A stretch of 7,054 nucleotides of DNA. Source: Bacteroidota bacterium. GTDB taxonomy: Bacteria > Bacteroidota > Bacteroidia > Bacteroidales > VadinHA17. Positions within the stretch are counted from its first letter, which is position 1, and each line of letters begins with the position of its first letter. This document shows positions 5,917 through 7,054 of this stretch, one piece after another. The DNA lies in NCBI GenBank assembly GCA_022711195.1, contig JAKLFN010000107.1:1-7054 (forward strand), given 5' to 3'. The translations under genes were made by a program, and so were the position numbers. The notes below the pieces were generated by a model. That model ran no database searches and was not told the DNA's origin. It saw only the letters and a list, made by a program, of their open reading frames with translations.

Positions 5917-6786
5917 ATGAGCTCCACAATTATTATAACCATCGTTAGTCTGAGCCTTCTGGCGTTCCTGTCGGCGGTGATCCTGTACTTTATCGCACAG
6001 AAGTTTCATGTTGTTGAAGACCCCAGGATAGATGAAGTTCAGGAGATACTTCCTGCTGCAAACTGCGGAGGCTGTGGTTTTGCAGGATGCAGGAATTTTG
6101 CAGAGGCACTTGTTAAGGCAGAGACATTCGAAGGGCTAAACTGTCCGGTAGGTGGAGCAGAGGTGATGGACAAAGCTGCGAAAATACTCGGGAAGGAAGC
6201 CCTGGCCGTAGAACAAAAAGTAGCTGTTCTGCTCTGTAACGGAACTCCCGAACAAAGGCCTCATACTACACATTACGACGGTGTTCCCGACTGCCGCATA
6301 GCACACAGCCTCTACCTGGGTGAAACAGATTGCAGTTTCGGATGCATGGGCTACGGCGACTGCGAAAGAGCTTGCACATTCGATGCCTTGCATATCGATC
6401 CGGTTACTCATCTGCCCGTGATTATTGATGATAAATGTACCTCATGCGGTGCCTGTGTGAAAGCCTGCCCCCGTCATCTTATTGAGCTAAGAAGGAAAGC
6501 AAAGAAAGACAGGAAAATATATGTGGCATGCTCTAACTGCGATAAGGGAGGCCCGGCCCGCAGAGCTTGCAAAGTTGCCTGCATTGCGTGCAGTAAATGT
6601 GTGAAGGTGTGTGAGTTCGGCGCAATTAAAATCGAAAATAACCTGGCATACATCGATGCTTCAAAATGTACCTTCTGCAGAAAGTGTGTCACTGAATGTC
6701 CTACAGGATCCATTCTTGAAATAAACTTCCCGCCACGTAAACCAAAGCAGGAAGCACCGGCAGAAAATGCGACTGTCAATCCATGA
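5917..6786 (+). CDS. rnfB: Rnf electron transport complex subunit B (polyferredoxin)
   Basis: RnfB takes electrons from reduced ferredoxin and passes them into the membrane Rnf complex, which couples ferredoxin:NAD+ oxidoreduction to Na+ or H+ translocation. The 289-residue protein starts with a membrane anchor (about 5-27). An RnfB-type [4Fe-4S] domain follows with C50, C53, C58 and C76 ('NCGGCGFAGC'). Then come four ferredoxin-like cysteine sets: C139/C143/C149/C153, C174/C177/C180/C184, C222/C225/C228/C232 and C251/C254/C257/C261. The last two end in 'CEFGAI' (Glu replacing the usual Pro after the cysteine) and 'CPTGSI'. Additional cysteines at 107, 126, 205, 208 and 218 are not placed in a cluster by this reading. 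The Pro/Ala-rich tail is short. The gene is tightly linked to the rseC-like gene (3-base gap) and to rnfC (24-base gap), so this is one operon. No Shine-Dalgarno is visible before the ATG. Confidence 0.96.
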   Translation: MSSTIIITIVSLSLLAFLSAVILYFIAQKFHVVEDPRIDEVQEILPAANCGGCGFAGCRNFAEALVKAETFEGLNCPVGGAEVMDKAAKILGKEALAVEQKVAVLLCNGTPEQRPHTTHYDGVPDCRIAHSLYLGETDCSFGCMGYGDCERACTFDALHIDPVTHLPVIIDDKCTSCGACVKACPRHLIELRRKAKKDRKIYVACSNCDKGGPARRACKVACIACSKCVKVCEFGAIKIENNLAYIDASKCTFCRKCVTECPTGSILEINFPPRKPKQEAPAENATVNP

Positions 6787-6810
6787 TGTTGAACTATAAA
6801 AACAATAGAG

Positions 6811-7054
6811 TTGAAAACATTTCCAGCAGGAGGCGTTCATCCACCCGAAAATAAAATTACCGCCGGCAACCCGATACAGGTTCTGCCTCTTCCGCAGAGT
6901 GTTGCTATTCCAGTGTCACAGCATATCGGCGCTCCCTCAAATGTAATTGTGAATAAGGGCGATACAGTAAAAACCGGACAGGTAATCGCTGAAAGCAAAG
7001 GATTCGTTTCAGCATTTATCCATTCTTCAGTTTCGGGAAAAGTAAATAAGATCG
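6811..7054 (+). CDS. rnfC: Rnf electron transport complex subunit C, N-terminal part (cut by window end)
   Basis: Eighty-one codons plus one base of rnfC are visible, running off the window. The peptide begins (M)KTFPAGGVHPPENKITAG and continues through 'PLPQSVAIPVSQHIGAP' and 'VNKGDTVKTGQVIAE' to 'IHSSVSGKV'. This is the RnfC N-terminal domain with its conserved 'GGVHPPENK' and a barrel-sandwich/biotinyl-lipoyl-like fold. RnfC is the peripheral NADH-binding, FMN- and Fe-S-containing subunit of the Rnf complex. The missing downstream part should hold the FMN/NADH domain and two [4Fe-4S] motifs. The start is a TTG at 6811: an in-frame stop (TGA, 6790-6792) lies just upstream and no in-frame ATG or GTG occurs between it and the conserved motif. 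The remaining rnf genes (D, G, E, A in the usual order) would be expected beyond the window. Confidence 0.93.
   Translation, partial: MKTFPAGGVHPPENKITAGNPIQVLPLPQSVAIPVSQHIGAPSNVIVNKGDTVKTGQVIAESKGFVSAFIHSSVSGKVNKI

Noticed and set aside
1..7054. Mobile element, CRISPR array, phage, toxin-antitoxin or defence genes
   Set aside because: No transposase, integrase, regularly spaced repeats, tRNA gene or toxin-like pair was seen; every substantial open frame is a housekeeping-type gene.

Overview
The window looks like a core-genome segment of a bacterium from the phylum Bacteroidota, probably order Bacteroidales. The evidence is gene content and style. There is an OstA-like LPS-transport protein with the Bacteroidota-type C-terminus, a tiny acidic DUF2795 protein, a PduO-type corrinoid adenosyltransferase, and a methyltransferase with the N-terminal 'GHGIHSP' signature. 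RecG is followed by the rseC-rnfB-rnfC gene order. Several intergenic gaps contain the Bacteroidota -7 promoter motif TAnnTTTG, and clear Shine-Dalgarno sequences are mostly absent. The genus cannot be named from the sequence alone.

Layout: (1) 1-567, plus strand: the C-terminal part of an OstA-like (LptA/LptD N-domain-like) protein whose start lies upstream of the window. (2) 568-722: a convergent intergenic region with a nested inverted repeat (580-662) and a strong intrinsic terminator hairpin (703-718) whose U-tract serves the minus-strand gene. (3) 723-944, minus: a 73-residue DUF2795 protein with a good Bacteroidota promoter just upstream. (4) 1038-3189, minus, transcribed right to left: a class I SAM-dependent methyltransferase, an orphan LolD/MacB-type ABC ATPase, and an ATP:cob(I)alamin adenosyltransferase. 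(5) 3190-3272: a short divergent promoter region. (6) 3273-5378, plus: recG, complete. (7) 5379-5490: a weak terminator-like hairpin, then a TAAATTTG promoter box. (8) 5491 to the end, plus: rseC-like gene, rnfB, and the first 81 codons of rnfC, the start of an Rnf electron-transport operon.

The genes fall into functional islands rather than one pathway. The Rnf operon couples ferredoxin/NAD redox chemistry to an ion gradient. The adenosyltransferase supplies coenzyme B12. RecG rescues stalled replication forks. OstA-like and possibly the ABC ATPase serve the cell envelope. I see no mobile element, CRISPR array, tRNA, rRNA or defence system. The region looks ordinary, and I found no convincing undescribed system. 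The items most worth a second look are the nested inverted repeat between the convergent genes, the rnfC start codon (TTG, not ATG), and the ABC ATPase without a permease next to it.
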